DNA of 58,097 nucleotides from Candidatus Zixiibacteriota bacterium (GCA_023138975.1 JAGLON010000035.1:1-58097); one strand, 5' to 3'. Counted from the stretch's first letter, positions 8,628 through 17,481 are shown. A program made the numbers and translations. Notes: generated by a model from the sequence alone, not told the origin.

Positions 8628-10163
8628 ATGTTGAGAAAATTCTGGAGAGCCGCTGACACCACAGCACACCCAAGTGGATTACCGGAGCAGCCCACAGATA
8701 CACATCTTGCGGGTATTAAGAGTCGCCTTGATCTCAAACGGCTATTTTTTATTTTTCTTGGTCTATCTCTCTTTTGTATTGTTTATTTTTCACCGATTTT
8801 CCCCGATGCTGTTGACCCAAATGGTGAGCGGTTTATACTTACACATGAAGGTAAGGCGGCTTTAGGCTTATTTCTATTGGCTGCAACCTGGTGGGTTTTT
8901 GAAGTTATTCCAATTGGTGTTACCAGTATTGTCATCGGAGTTGTTCAAGCGTTATTTCTCATTCGTACCGCAAAAGAAGCCTTCAAGGATTTCATGGACC
9001 CTTCGGTTTGGTTTATTATCGGATCGGTTGTAATAGGGATGGCGTTTACCCGCTCCGGCTTAACCAAACGAATGGCTTATCGCATGCTATTGGTTGTGGG
9101 TGAAAGAACAAGTATGATTTACTTGGGCGTTTTTGTCATGACAGCCGCCTTAACTATTATCATGGCGCATACGGCTGTCGCCGCGGCTGTTTATCCTCTG
9201 CTGATGGCAATTTATGCTCTGTATGATGAAGACAATAAACCCACCAAGTTCGGTAAAGGGCTTTTTATGGGTATGGCTTTTGTCGCAGGCGCCGGATCAA
9301 TTATCACTCTCCTCGGCGCTGCCCGAGGCGCTGTCGCACTTGGCTTCTATACCCAAATCGTCAAAGCTGAAATCACATTCTTTGAGTTCACATATTACAT
9401 GCTCCCTATCGGCGTTCTTATGGTGTTTATTCTTTGGGTCTTTTTTATGGTCTTTTTAAAACCGGAACAAAAAACGATTCCAGGGCTTCGGGAAAGAGCT
9501 AAAATCCTTAATAAGAGACTGGGAAAAATTGGAAAAACAGAAATAACAACGCTGGTCATTGTCGGACTAACGATTCTCACTATCAGTGTGAGAAAACTCA
9601 TTCCTGGACTTGAATTGGTTGACAAAAGCGCCATTATCCTTGTTTCTACAATTCTGTTTTTCATGTTTAAGATTCTAACTATAAAGGACCTTGAAGAAAT
9701 CCCCTGGAATATCGTTCTTCTTTTTGGCGGAGCTATGAGTATCGGATTCTGTTTATGGGAAACCGGCGCTGCCGAATGGATGGCCATTCATTGGCTGGCG
9801 TTGCTGCAGGATTTCGGACCGTTTATGTTTGTCCTCGGGATTGCATTCTTCGTTTTAATAATGACCAACCTAATCATGAATGTGGCCGCAATAGCTATTA
9901 CCATGCCGGTGGCGTTCACCATTGCTCCATATCTTGGAGTCGCTCCCGAAGTTGTCCTATTTGCCTGTCTGGTAACCGCCGGAATGCCATTTTTGTTATT
10001 AGTAGGCGCCGCGCCAAATGCTATTGCTTATGAAAGTAAACAGTTTACCAGCGGGGAGTTCTTCAAATATGGGATTCCTGCAAGTGTAATTTTAATGGTT
10101 GTCACGGCGTTTTTTATATACTTTGTATGGCCTTTGATGGGAATGCCAACCTCAATATCATAA
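8628..10163 (+). CDS. SLC13/DASS-family anion:sodium symporter
   Basis: This 511-residue membrane protein belongs to the divalent anion:Na+ symporter family, which imports dicarboxylates such as succinate or malate, or sulfate. About eleven to twelve hydrophobic segments are present. Family features include the SNT/TN-type segment MTNLIMNVAAIAITMPVAF near residues 410-430 and the second hairpin motif LLVGAAPNAIAYESKQF near residues 455-475. A TTG-initiated extension to 8601 is open, but ATG at 8628 has the ribosome binding site TAGGAGTGGA. The gene follows the CBS gene and ends at a strong terminator. A dicarboxylate substrate would fit the fumarate/succinate enzymes elsewhere in the window, but the sequence does not prove it. 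Confidence 0.88.
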   Translation: MLRKFWRAADTTAHPSGLPEQPTDTHLAGIKSRLDLKRLFFIFLGLSLFCIVYFSPIFPDAVDPNGERFILTHEGKAALGLFLLAATWWVFEVIPIGVTSIVIGVVQALFLIRTAKEAFKDFMDPSVWFIIGSVVIGMAFTRSGLTKRMAYRMLLVVGERTSMIYLGVFVMTAALTIIMAHTAVAAAVYPLLMAIYALYDEDNKPTKFGKGLFMGMAFVAGAGSIITLLGAARGAVALGFYTQIVKAEITFFEFTYYMLPIGVLMVFILWVFFMVFLKPEQKTIPGLRERAKILNKRLGKIGKTEITTLVIVGLTILTISVRKLIPGLELVDKSAIILVSTILFFMFKILTIKDLEEIPWNIVLLFGGAMSIGFCLWETGAAEWMAIHWLALLQDFGPFMFVLGIAFFVLIMTNLIMNVAAIAITMPVAFTIAPYLGVAPEVVLFACLVTAGMPFLLLVGAAPNAIAYESKQFTSGEFFKYGIPASVILMVVTAFFIYFVWPLMGMPTSIS

Positions 10164-10178
10164 TATAAGATAGCTTTT

Positions 10179-10214
10179 AAGGCTGATTGTCTACAATCAG
10201 CCTTTCTTTTTTAT
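10179..10214 (+). terminator. Rho-independent terminator after the SLC13 gene
   Basis: GGCTGATTG (10181-10189) pairs perfectly with CAATCAGCC (10194-10202) around TCTA, followed by a T-rich run. Confidence 0.9.
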
Positions 10215-10299
10215 TAACTGCTTTTCACAAGATAACCACTCGGCTTATATAATTATTATCAAATATAGCGCATTATCTAGTTTTTGAGCCTGTTTTTTC

Positions 10300-10327
10300 T
10301 TGCCAAACAGGGCAAATCTTGTATATT
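10300..10327 (+). promoter_or_regulatory. Candidate promoter for the selenoprotein gene (TTGCCA-N16-TATATT)
   Basis: TTGCCA at 10300-10305 and TATATT at 10322-10327 are separated by 16 bases, about 84 bases before the start codon. The same form recurs upstream of other secreted-protein genes in this window. Confidence 0.55.
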
Positions 10328-10410
10328 ATTCATTGACTGCGCCCAAGAGGTATACAAAACAACCTCCCATCGTTGTCTACATGTCTAAAAACTAACCAAC
10401 GGAGGATCTC

Positions 10411-11796
10411 ATGAGAGCACTTTTTCCGGTATTTCTAATCATTTTTTTATTGATTGCCGGGTTAGCTGTTGCCAGTGATATTTCAACTCGATGTCGAATC
10501 TCAGATTTGGACATTCCGGCCTCAGCAACTCTGCTTCAAACCACTGAAGTTAACCCCGTAACATACTCAACCAGCAACTTAAAAGTTCCCAACTTCACAG
10601 GTACTATTCGAGTTTATATCGTTGAGCCTACATCACGCTACTTTGATTATAACTTCACCGCCTATGAAAACGGTTTTTTGGATTTCGCGATTAATCAATC
10701 TATTTCTATTCCTTATCAGGACTCTATAACCCTAACTCAGGTCTGGAATGGTTCTTCTGCCGGTTTTGGAGATATAACCGAGACTAATATTGGTGCCGTG
10801 GCAGTGGTCTTTAATGATGAGGGTGTTACAAATTATTCTGATCCTCCGACTGCCCGTCCATTTACGGCCTATTATACAGATGCCTGCGCCATGGCTCTCG
10901 CGGGTGAAACTGTTTCCGACAATGCAACCGGTGCTTATACTCATACTGTATTCATCGAAGAAGGCACGGCCCATGGCTGACCGAGCTGTGCTGGCGTCCG
11001 TGCGGCGCTGAAAAATTTACATGCTGCTGGTACTCATCAATTTGAATATACTGCTATGGTTGTTGATAAAAATCCCAAAGCTTCTGCACATGCTAATGCG
11101 ACATATAGTCTTTACTGGACACCGACATCCTATGTGGATGGTGGACACGACGTTGTAATTGGCAGTCACGCTTCAATCGGGACCAACATTCTCTCTAACG
11201 GAACGTATGAAGCCAATGATATTGATATAACCATTACTACAACTTGGCTCGGTAGTGCACAAGTCGAAGTTATAGTCAAAATCGTCAACAATCAGTTTAT
11301 CAATACCGCTCCGGATGTTCCTGCCGAACCTAGCGGACCGGTTGTAGCTGTTAGTGAAGGAACCTATCCTGTTACCGCAACGTCAACCGACCCTGACGGC
11401 CACGACCTTTGGTATATGTTTGATTTTACCAATATGGTCTACAGTGAATGGGTTGGTCCTTTCGCGTCCGGTGCTACCGGGACTTGTGACCATAGGTTTA
11501 ATGATATTGGAACCCAGCATTATCGGGTTAAAGTAAAAGATGAATATGATGATGAAACTGCATGGTCACCTTTTCATGAAATGCAAGTTGTTTGGCGAGG
11601 TGATGCCAATGGTGATGCCAATATAAATGTTGGTGACGCGGTATATCTTATCAACTATGCTTTTAAAGGCGGACCGGCTCCGGATCCAGTTGAGATAGGC
11701 GACGCAAACTGCGACGGTCAAAGTAATGTCGGTGATGCTGTTTATCTTATCAATTACGCTTTCAAAGGCGGTCCCGCTCCGGGATGCCCAGAATAA
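10411..11796 (+). CDS. Secreted thioredoxin-like dockerin selenoprotein (TGA at codon 190 read as selenocysteine)
   Basis: The reading frame 10411-10977 continues in the same frame after a single TGA (10978-10980) to 11796, giving 461 residues. The signal peptide is about 1-21. After a beta-rich region comes a thioredoxin-like module in which the TGA is the first position of the redox motif U-P-S-C (EEGTAHG before it, AGVRAALKNLHAAG after it). A cis-proline-type TPTSYVDGG motif follows about 55 residues later, as in secreted thioredoxin-like domains with CPxC. A PKD/FN3-like stretch and a two-copy dockerin-like domain end the protein. A SECIS-like hairpin with bulged U and GU loop lies 19 bases after the TGA. 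A plain nonsense mutation is the alternative. Against it, the TGA replaces exactly the catalytic Cys and the downstream frame is intact. An ATG at 11056 lacks a ribosome binding site. GGAGG precedes the start at 10411. Confidence 0.85.
10978..11011 (+). promoter_or_regulatory. SECIS-like element after the in-frame TGA
   Basis: The TGA is at 10978-10980. Downstream, 10992-10996 pairs with 11006-11010 (including two G-U pairs). U10997 is bulged, CC 10998-10999 pairs with GG 11004-11005, and the apical loop is GUGC (11000-11003). Loop distance (19 bases), the G in the first loop position and the bulged U match the bacterial SECIS form. Confidence 0.75.
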
Positions 11797-11804
11797 AGAG
11801 ATAG

Positions 11805-11832
11805 AAAAGGGGCCGATTCGGCCCCTTTTACT
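11805..11832 (+). terminator. Rho-independent terminator after the selenoprotein gene
   Basis: An 11-bp perfect stem (11805-11815 with 11819-11829) encloses the loop ATT and ends in TTTT. Confidence 0.9.
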
Positions 11833-11894
11833 TAAGAATAAAAGTGAAAATTGATTGTCACAATAAGACAGAATAAAAAAAAGGACAATACTTT

Positions 11895-12311
11895 ATGAAG
11901 CGTCTATGGATTACGCTTTTTTTTATGTCAGTAGCATTATTATTTATCAACGGAACTTCCTGGGCCGGAAATGAGATAAACGTGACTCGGGTCATCTTTG
12001 TTGATTATGATGGTGACGGCTTTGATGATTTGGCTGCTGATAGCGATGATGATGGCATACCCGATTGTATCGAACGGAGTCAAAAGGAATCGACTATCGA
12101 ATTGATAAGTGTCCTTGGGAGCACCTTTGATGCTGCCGGTGACAATTCCGACCTATACCTTAATAATAAAGAAGCTTTCGGAGCCAAAGATTTCTCAATT
12201 CGCTTTATGTCTTCACGTAGAATTGGTTTGAATACCAGCGAGGGTTTCGGCCCGGGGACTGGCCTTGGAGTCAGTGCATCCGGTGGATGTGTGGGAGGTG
12301 TTTGTCATTGA
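11895..12311 (+). CDS. Small secreted protein with calcium-type Asp loops, unknown function
   Basis: This 138-residue protein has a signal peptide (about 1-24) and then an Asp-rich segment, DYDGDGFDDLAADSDDDGIPD (about residues 39-59), resembling calcium-binding thrombospondin type 3 or EF-hand-like loops. The rest is not recognisable. The C-terminus is Gly/Ser rich and ends in CVGGVCH, a close Cys pair. AAGGA precedes the start. Its TGA overlaps the TTG start of the outer-membrane barrel gene (TTGA), which suggests translational coupling and a shared envelope role. I cannot name the family. Confidence 0.7.
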   Translation: MKRLWITLFFMSVALLFINGTSWAGNEINVTRVIFVDYDGDGFDDLAADSDDDGIPDCIERSQKESTIELISVLGSTFDAAGDNSDLYLNNKEAFGAKDFSIRFMSSRRIGLNTSEGFGPGTGLGVSASGGCVGGVCH

Positions 12312-13495
12312 ATAAGTCCAATCAGACACTTGCGGCGATTATAATCACACTGTCCTTGCTTGTTTTCATGTCGGACACGTCTTACGCCAAATTTGGTTTT
12401 AATTTTGGAACATCTACGACTTCTTCTGATAACATGTTTAACGACAGCAATAAAGTTTACGATATTTTTTCCACCACATCAGCCTCAGTAGATATTTATC
12501 CTCTCACAAGCTTGAAGATATCGTTTTCTGGCGAGCAGACTTACTATCGTGAAACGATAGGTCTGGGAAATGTTATGGGAGACTTATCACTGACATTTAT
12601 TCCCACAAAACCTCAATCAAAACTATCACTCTATTTCTCTGGAAGTATTAATGGCCGGACTTATCATAACGAGTTTAGCTCAATTGACAATAATTACGGC
12701 CAATTATCAGGAGTAATCGGTTATCAGCTTCGCCCCAATTTGAATATCCGAGGCGGTGTAGATTATAAAGCCACCGTCTATGTAAACTCTGATGATGACT
12801 ATAAAAGAGACTTGGACTTTTTTGCCGGGGCCAATTATTCCTTTTTAGGCAATAATGTGCTCGATATGGAATTCGGGTACAGCATGACCAATTATACATA
12901 CAAGGACCGTAATTTGGACTCAGTACAACACTGGGATAATCCAGATGTTTACATACCGGCAGATATTCTCTGGCTTTTTCGAATTCCCGACACAAAAGAA
13001 AACCTACAACTGCTCTTTATGTCTTATCGGCTATCCAGAACGATTGGAAGTAAAACAGGGCTTAATGTAACCTACACGAGCCGCATTTATCAAAACTATA
13101 AAGGTGGATTCTTGTGGGGAGCAAGCACAGGATTTTTATCTCCTTGGACTGCGGTTTGGGATGGTCAAACGGTTTCTTTCAACCTCAAATCGTACATAAT
13201 CCCAAAACTGATTATTAAAACCGGTATTGGTTATTGGGATAAGTCCTATCTAATCACGTCTGATAAATATGACGGGAGTGATACAAGGACCTATGCCGAT
13301 GCAAAAAGCGAGGATTTTGCCCGTAATGACTTTGTAACTAAAATATACTTTGGACTACAATGGCCGATTGCTTTCTCGTCGGGATTCTTTATGGAGCCGA
13401 CTCTTAATATTGAGTACACCAAAAACAGATCCAACAAACCTCTCTACTATTTCGATAATTTCTCGATTACGGCCGGAGTATCATTCCGTTTTTAG
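12308..13495 (+). CDS. Predicted outer-membrane beta-barrel protein
   Basis: This 395-residue exported protein has a signal peptide (about 1-27, ending SDTSYA) followed by alternating amphipathic strands throughout. It ends in the aromatic terminus VSFRF, the usual BAM-recognised signature of outer-membrane barrels. I chose a TTG start at 12308 because it directly precedes the signal peptide, has GGGAGGTG upstream, and overlaps the stop of the preceding gene. An ATG in frame at 12287 would add seven residues. No family is recognised. The gene is paired with the small Asp-loop protein and ends at a terminator shared with gatD. Confidence 0.8.
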   Translation: MNKSNQTLAAIIITLSLLVFMSDTSYAKFGFNFGTSTTSSDNMFNDSNKVYDIFSTTSASVDIYPLTSLKISFSGEQTYYRETIGLGNVMGDLSLTFIPTKPQSKLSLYFSGSINGRTYHNEFSSIDNNYGQLSGVIGYQLRPNLNIRGGVDYKATVYVNSDDDYKRDLDFFAGANYSFLGNNVLDMEFGYSMTNYTYKDRNLDSVQHWDNPDVYIPADILWLFRIPDTKENLQLLFMSYRLSRTIGSKTGLNVTYTSRIYQNYKGGFLWGASTGFLSPWTAVWDGQTVSFNLKSYIIPKLIIKTGIGYWDKSYLITSDKYDGSDTRTYADAKSEDFARNDFVTKIYFGLQWPIAFSSGFFMEPTLNIEYTKNRSNKPLYYFDNFSITAGVSFRF

Positions 13496-13512
13496 TAGAA
13501 TAAACTAACTAC

Positions 13513-13544
13513 AAAAAAAGCCCCGTTTCTACGGGGCTTTTTTT
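13513..13544. terminator. Bidirectional terminator between the barrel gene and gatD
   Basis: AAAAAAAGCCCCGT (13513-13526) pairs with ACGGGGCTTTTTTT (13531-13544). T-runs on both strands allow termination of both convergent genes. Confidence 0.9.
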
Positions 13545-14927
13545 CTACCTCAGATTTGATTTGAGAAATTCTTTAATCTCAGGCGTCCCCCCCTGGAAAA
13601 TCAAATACCCGTCATACGGCTCACGTTCGGTGATATCGCCGTTAACCGGAGTAAGCATAAGTTCTTTGACTTTTTCCAAATCAGCAGTCTGCCCCAGTGC
13701 CCAACCTAACTTAACATAGGCAACTTCCGGAAGTAGATTTTCCGAAGGAATGATTCCTTTGGCCATCAAATCCCGGCCGGTATCATAAACGAACATATGT
13801 ACATAACCCCAAAGTGTTTGCACTGTCATATATATTGCTACTCCAGCTTTTGTAGCACGTTCAATAGCTGGATAGACAGGTTTATTGACATGCCCCAAAC
13901 CGGTTCCTGCTATTACTATCCCCTTGTACCCGTTGGCTACCAAAGAATCAATAATATCCGGCTGCATATTCGGATAATAATACACCAGCGCGACCCGTTC
14001 TTCAAACACTGGAGTTATCTTTGCTTTTTTGTCTTTTCTTCGGAGATTGTAATCTTGTTTAATCAGCTTTATTTCTTGCCGGTCAACTGTCGCAAGGGGA
14101 ATATCTCCAATTGTCCTGAAAGTTGAACGATAGGAAGAATGCATTTTACGAACTCTGGTTCCGCGATGAAGCAACCCATATTTATCAGAAGTCGGTCCGA
14201 ACATACAAACGAGAACCTCTGCAATATCAGATTCAGCGGCGGTTTTGCAGGCATGCATTAAGTTTAATGCCGCGTCAGACGAAGGTCTATCTGATGATCT
14301 TTGTGAACCGACCACTACTATCGGTACCGGTGGATTCTGTATCATATATGATAATGCCGCGGCAGTATGATGCATTGTATCTGTGCCATGTCCGATAACG
14401 ACTCCATCAATGCCGTTTTCTATTTCCTTACCAATCGCTTTGGCTAATGTTGTGTATTGCTGCGGCCCCATGTTCTCACTGAAAACCGCGAATAGCTTCT
14501 CTGTTGTCAAGTTGCATATGTCAGCTAATTCCGGTACGGCTCCATACAACTCACCCGGAGAAAAGGCCGGTATCACGGCTCCGGTTCTATAGTCCAATCG
14601 GGAAGCGATTGTGCCCCCGGTTCCAAAGAGTTTCACATTCGGTTTTTCCGGGCTATAAGGAAAGTCTTTCTCAGGGATTTTATAGTGAGCCTCTTTATAC
14701 CCTTCTTCCTTCATCCCGGTAATTGTCTCAACCGTAATCCCGATATTATATCCGGTTATTAGCTTGAGAACAATATGCCGCTCATCATCATTCTCAGAAC
14801 GTGGAAGAATTATCCCTTCAAAATTACCTCGGGTTGTTTTTATTTGCGCTTCACTCCAGACCCTGACATTAAATTTCTTTAATGCCGCCAGAGCCTCACC
14901 TTTATATCCTTTGAAAAGATCACTCAT
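13545..14927 (-). CDS. gatD: Glutamyl-tRNA(Gln) amidotransferase subunit D
   Basis: This 460-residue protein matches archaeal-type GatD, the asparaginase-like subunit that releases ammonia from Gln or Asn so GatE can convert Glu-tRNA(Gln) to Gln-tRNA(Gln). A small beta-rich N-terminal domain (about 1-90) precedes the L-asparaginase fold. The first catalytic Thr lies in GTGGTIAS (about 102-109). The second catalytic Thr-Asp lies in GHGTDTMHHTAAAL (about 179-192), and GSQRSSDRPSSDA follows. The start is ATG at 14927 behind GGAGGTGA; the upstream frame extension is rejected. The ATG overlaps the gatE stop by four bases, so the pair is coupled. GatDE is the archaeal route; most bacteria use GatCAB or GlnRS, so this is notable in a bacterial window. 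Confidence 0.95.
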   Translation of the reverse strand: MSDLFKGYKGEALAALKKFNVRVWSEAQIKTTRGNFEGIILPRSENDDERHIVLKLITGYNIGITVETITGMKEEGYKEAHYKIPEKDFPYSPEKPNVKLFGTGGTIASRLDYRTGAVIPAFSPGELYGAVPELADICNLTTEKLFAVFSENMGPQQYTTLAKAIGKEIENGIDGVVIGHGTDTMHHTAAALSYMIQNPPVPIVVVGSQRSSDRPSSDAALNLMHACKTAAESDIAEVLVCMFGPTSDKYGLLHRGTRVRKMHSSYRSTFRTIGDIPLATVDRQEIKLIKQDYNLRRKDKKAKITPVFEERVALVYYYPNMQPDIIDSLVANGYKGIVIAGTGLGHVNKPVYPAIERATKAGVAIYMTVQTLWGYVHMFVYDTGRDLMAKGIIPSENLLPEVAYVKLGWALGQTADLEKVKELMLTPVNGDITEREPYDGYLIFQGGTPEIKEFLKSNLR

Positions 14928-16921
14928 GACTTCACCTCCCCGGCAACTGCATCGGATAACTCTTTTAATGAAACGTTCCCGATAGCAATTTTTCGAAGAT
15001 GCCCCATAATCCAATTGATTTCAGCGGGTGCAGTTTTTGTTATTCCGATTTCAGCGAATTTCTTTCGCAAGTCAGGGACATGTTTTAAGATATCACTCTT
15101 TGAACGCTTTTTATAACCAACTACATCTAAAATCGAGTCAAAGACCATTTTTGGATGAGCATATAATTCAGGCATCATCAAGGATGAGATATTATGATGA
15201 AGCCCAGCGTTGTGGATAAATTTGAACAAACCGTAAATAGCATAATAGTTGAATTCTGCAGAGGGCGTGACCGTTCTCTCAACGAACCTTAAAGTATGTC
15301 CGAAAAAGGTCCCGATAAACTTGGGTGGCAAGTCATAATCCGAAATAATATTTTCAATCAGCCAAACGAGATTTTTCTTAAGAATAAACCGATAAGTGTC
15401 GGTTGGGATACTCCATTGCTTCAACTGTTCGAGACGGTTTTCTACCGACACCGGTAATATCTCTCTGATTTTTCCGATCTGCTCTTCTTCAATTGGAATC
15501 GGCGCCGAATCGGTATCAGGATACATTCTATCCGCTCCCGGAAGCACCCTTTCAAATAAAGTTGTCCCGTTAGTTAATGCCTTTCGAGTTTCATTCGGTA
15601 CTCCATCGAATGCCATCCGGCATCGCTCTTCGATGGTTTCCAAGGCGGTTTTGGTATCACGCTCATCGCCCCAGATAAGCATCTGAGCATCGCCGTCTTT
15701 TGATTTCAATTCTCGCCGAATAACTTTCCAATGCTCATCGGAAATAACCGGCGCATTATCTTCAACAGTAAACTGCTCGGAATGAACATGATTTGGTTTT
15801 TCCAGACAGGCGATAACTTTTAATCTATCACTTAGTTCATTGCCAAAAGTTTTTCCCGGTTGTGTAAAATGAGATAGGATTCCTTGAAACCCCGGCAGGT
15901 TTACTGCGGTAACGTTATACTTTTGAGCGCGTATCAAGGCCAATGGGCCACCGGTTATTTTTAGTGAGGCAGTATCGATAGGCGTAGATGAAATCGCCCA
16001 ATTGTCTGCAGATTTATATTTCTTTTTCAAAATGTCCGAAATAATCAGCAGTGCTTTTTGCCGGAACGCCTCAATATGCGTCAATTCCGGAATCCAGCGG
16101 ATATGCGCCACTCCTTTTATTTCGACTCTGGTCCCCCCGGTAATAGAGACATTGACATCCTCGCGAGCGGCGCCGATACCGGTTCTCATTTTGCCCGTAC
16201 TTCGGACTAAGAACCGTAAATAATGGGCTGCTTCGGCAACTTCATCGGGTGTCGTCATATGTGGTTGAGTAACAGATTCAATGAGAGGTGTTCCCAGTCT
16301 ATCAGTTGTATAGACCCGATCATGTCCGATATCGGAAACTTCACGACAGGAATCTTCCTCAATACTGAGCTGAATGATACCTATCTTTTTGTTAGAGATA
16401 GGAATTTCTCCACCGACACCGACGATGGCTGTCCGTTGAAACCCTGCGGGAATAGAACCGTCAAGATACTGCTTACGGGTAATATGAAGCTCCCCGACAA
16501 TACTGGCGCCGAGTAAAAGTCCAACTTCAATCGCGATATCAAGCGCGTTCTTGTTTATAGGAAACGGAGGCGTATCGTCAATATCGTAAGTACAGGCAGA
16601 TTCATCTTTTATCCGATAATAGATATTCTTCTTGGTTCTGAACTCCATCAGAGCCGTACCGTCATATTCTCCCAATTCACTTAGTGTCGGGCGCATATGC
16701 CTTATTAGTTCGGCATCATAATCGTCGCCGTCCCGGTACAAACCAACAGGACATCGGCAGAATAGTTTTTTATCCGTGTGAAGCTGCTGATGAATCTCAA
16801 GTCCGCTTTTAAATCCCAGCTTCTCATAGACTGATTCATTCGATTTATTTCGGGAGACATATCCAATAGCTTCCCGTGTCGCTATATAGTTTTCTTTTGC
16901 ATCAAAGTTCTTCATAAGCAT
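14924..16921 (-). CDS. gatE: Glutamyl-tRNA(Gln) amidotransferase subunit E
   Basis: This 665-residue protein matches GatE, the kinase/transamidase subunit of the archaeal-type tRNA-dependent amidotransferase. The GatB/GatE cradle signature GLEIHQQLHTDKKLFCRCP appears at about residues 40-58. Conserved Glu/Asp/His-rich catalytic segments follow (IEEDSCREV, GAAREDVNVSI). A central AspRS-like insertion (about 265-410) distinguishes GatE from the shorter bacterial GatB, and a helical plus YqeY-like tail follows. The 665-residue length fits GatE. It is first in the gatE-gatD operon with a four-base overlap. The start could be 16921 or the Met two codons later; neither has a strong ribosome binding site. 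Confidence 0.95.
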   Translation of the reverse strand: MLMKNFDAKENYIATREAIGYVSRNKSNESVYEKLGFKSGLEIHQQLHTDKKLFCRCPVGLYRDGDDYDAELIRHMRPTLSELGEYDGTALMEFRTKKNIYYRIKDESACTYDIDDTPPFPINKNALDIAIEVGLLLGASIVGELHITRKQYLDGSIPAGFQRTAIVGVGGEIPISNKKIGIIQLSIEEDSCREVSDIGHDRVYTTDRLGTPLIESVTQPHMTTPDEVAEAAHYLRFLVRSTGKMRTGIGAAREDVNVSITGGTRVEIKGVAHIRWIPELTHIEAFRQKALLIISDILKKKYKSADNWAISSTPIDTASLKITGGPLALIRAQKYNVTAVNLPGFQGILSHFTQPGKTFGNELSDRLKVIACLEKPNHVHSEQFTVEDNAPVISDEHWKVIRRELKSKDGDAQMLIWGDERDTKTALETIEERCRMAFDGVPNETRKALTNGTTLFERVLPGADRMYPDTDSAPIPIEEEQIGKIREILPVSVENRLEQLKQWSIPTDTYRFILKKNLVWLIENIISDYDLPPKFIGTFFGHTLRFVERTVTPSAEFNYYAIYGLFKFIHNAGLHHNISSLMMPELYAHPKMVFDSILDVVGYKKRSKSDILKHVPDLRKKFAEIGITKTAPAEINWIMGHLRKIAIGNVSLKELSDAVAGEVKS

Positions 16922-17135
16922 CTCTTCATTTCTCTTAGTGAACTATAAAACCACCAAGTATATCAGGCCGGAAGGTAAACTAATATAGCCTGGTTTTCAA
17001 GCTATTTTAGCAATAGTTTCCGGTTAGATTATCCGAGAATTAGTAGATTATAAAAATATTTTTGGTGAAGATTTCATTATCCCTGATTAATTAAAAGAAT
17101 GATATAAAAAAACACGATAATAGACTTGTTTTTTG

Positions 17136-17164
17136 TTGACATAGTTTTAATGATGAGATAGCAT
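17136..17164 (+). promoter_or_regulatory. Candidate promoter for the Lys-rich protein gene
   Basis: TTGACA at 17136-17141 is separated by 17 bases from TAGCAT at 17159-17164. An AGGAGG ribosome binding site follows at 17186-17191. The gap from gatE (16922-17198) otherwise holds nothing recognisable. Confidence 0.6.
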
Positions 17165-17198
17165 GCTCATGCATCAATCATTTACAGGAGGTTATTAA

Positions 17199-17384
17199 AT
17201 GCGCAAGACGAAAAAGGCAGCGCCGAAAAAGAAAGTGGCGAAGAAAGCCGTAAAGAAGAAAGTCGTCAAGAAAGTTCGTTGCGCCGCGACTACTAAGGAT
17301 GGCAAAAGATGTAAACGCACCGTTGCACCTCCAGCCAAATATTGCCATCTGCATAAAGGGTTCAGACCGAAAAAGAAAAAATAA
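17199..17384 (+). CDS. Lys/Ala-rich small protein with Cys/His zinc-type motif
   Basis: This 61-residue, highly basic protein has a histone H1-like tail of Lys, Ala, Val and Pro (residues 1-26). A compact motif C-x8-C-x9-10-C-x2-H follows: Cys28, Cys37, Cys48 and His51 by eye. The C-terminus is again Lys rich. A strong AGGAGG site, a good promoter and a terminator mark it as a real, probably well-expressed gene. The basic tail suggests nucleic acid binding and the CCCH pattern suggests zinc. Similar small motifs occur as tails of many bacterial proteins. Function is not established. Confidence 0.85.
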   Translation: MRKTKKAAPKKKVAKKAVKKKVVKKVRCAATTKDGKRCKRTVAPPAKYCHLHKGFRPKKKK

Positions 17385-17403
17385 CAGCTATCGTGTTACC
17401 CTT

Positions 17404-17439
17404 TAAAGGACCGGCGCTTAAATCCGGTCCTTTTTTTTA
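17404..17439 (+). terminator. Rho-independent terminator after the Lys-rich gene
   Basis: GGACCGG pairs with CCGGTCC around CGCTTAAAT, followed by eight T residues. Confidence 0.9.
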
Positions 17440-17453
17440 TTGAATATATCAGC

Positions 17454-17481
17454 TTGCCAAAAATCCAATCCTTACTATATT
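17454..17481 (+). promoter_or_regulatory. Candidate promoter of the PPAD-like gene (TTGCCA-N16-TATATT)
   Basis: TTGCCA at 17454-17459 and TATATT at 17476-17481 are separated by 16 bases, 70 bases before the start codon. Confidence 0.55.

Noticed and set aside
10978..10980. Nonsense mutation making the 10411-11796 gene a pseudogene
   Set aside because: The frame after TGA is intact for 272 codons with conserved thioredoxin and dockerin motifs, and a SECIS-like hairpin follows. A mutation remains the fallback explanation.
14928..15014. N-terminal extension of gatD
   Set aside because: GatD begins naturally at ATG 14927 with GGAGGTGA and a four-base overlap with gatE.
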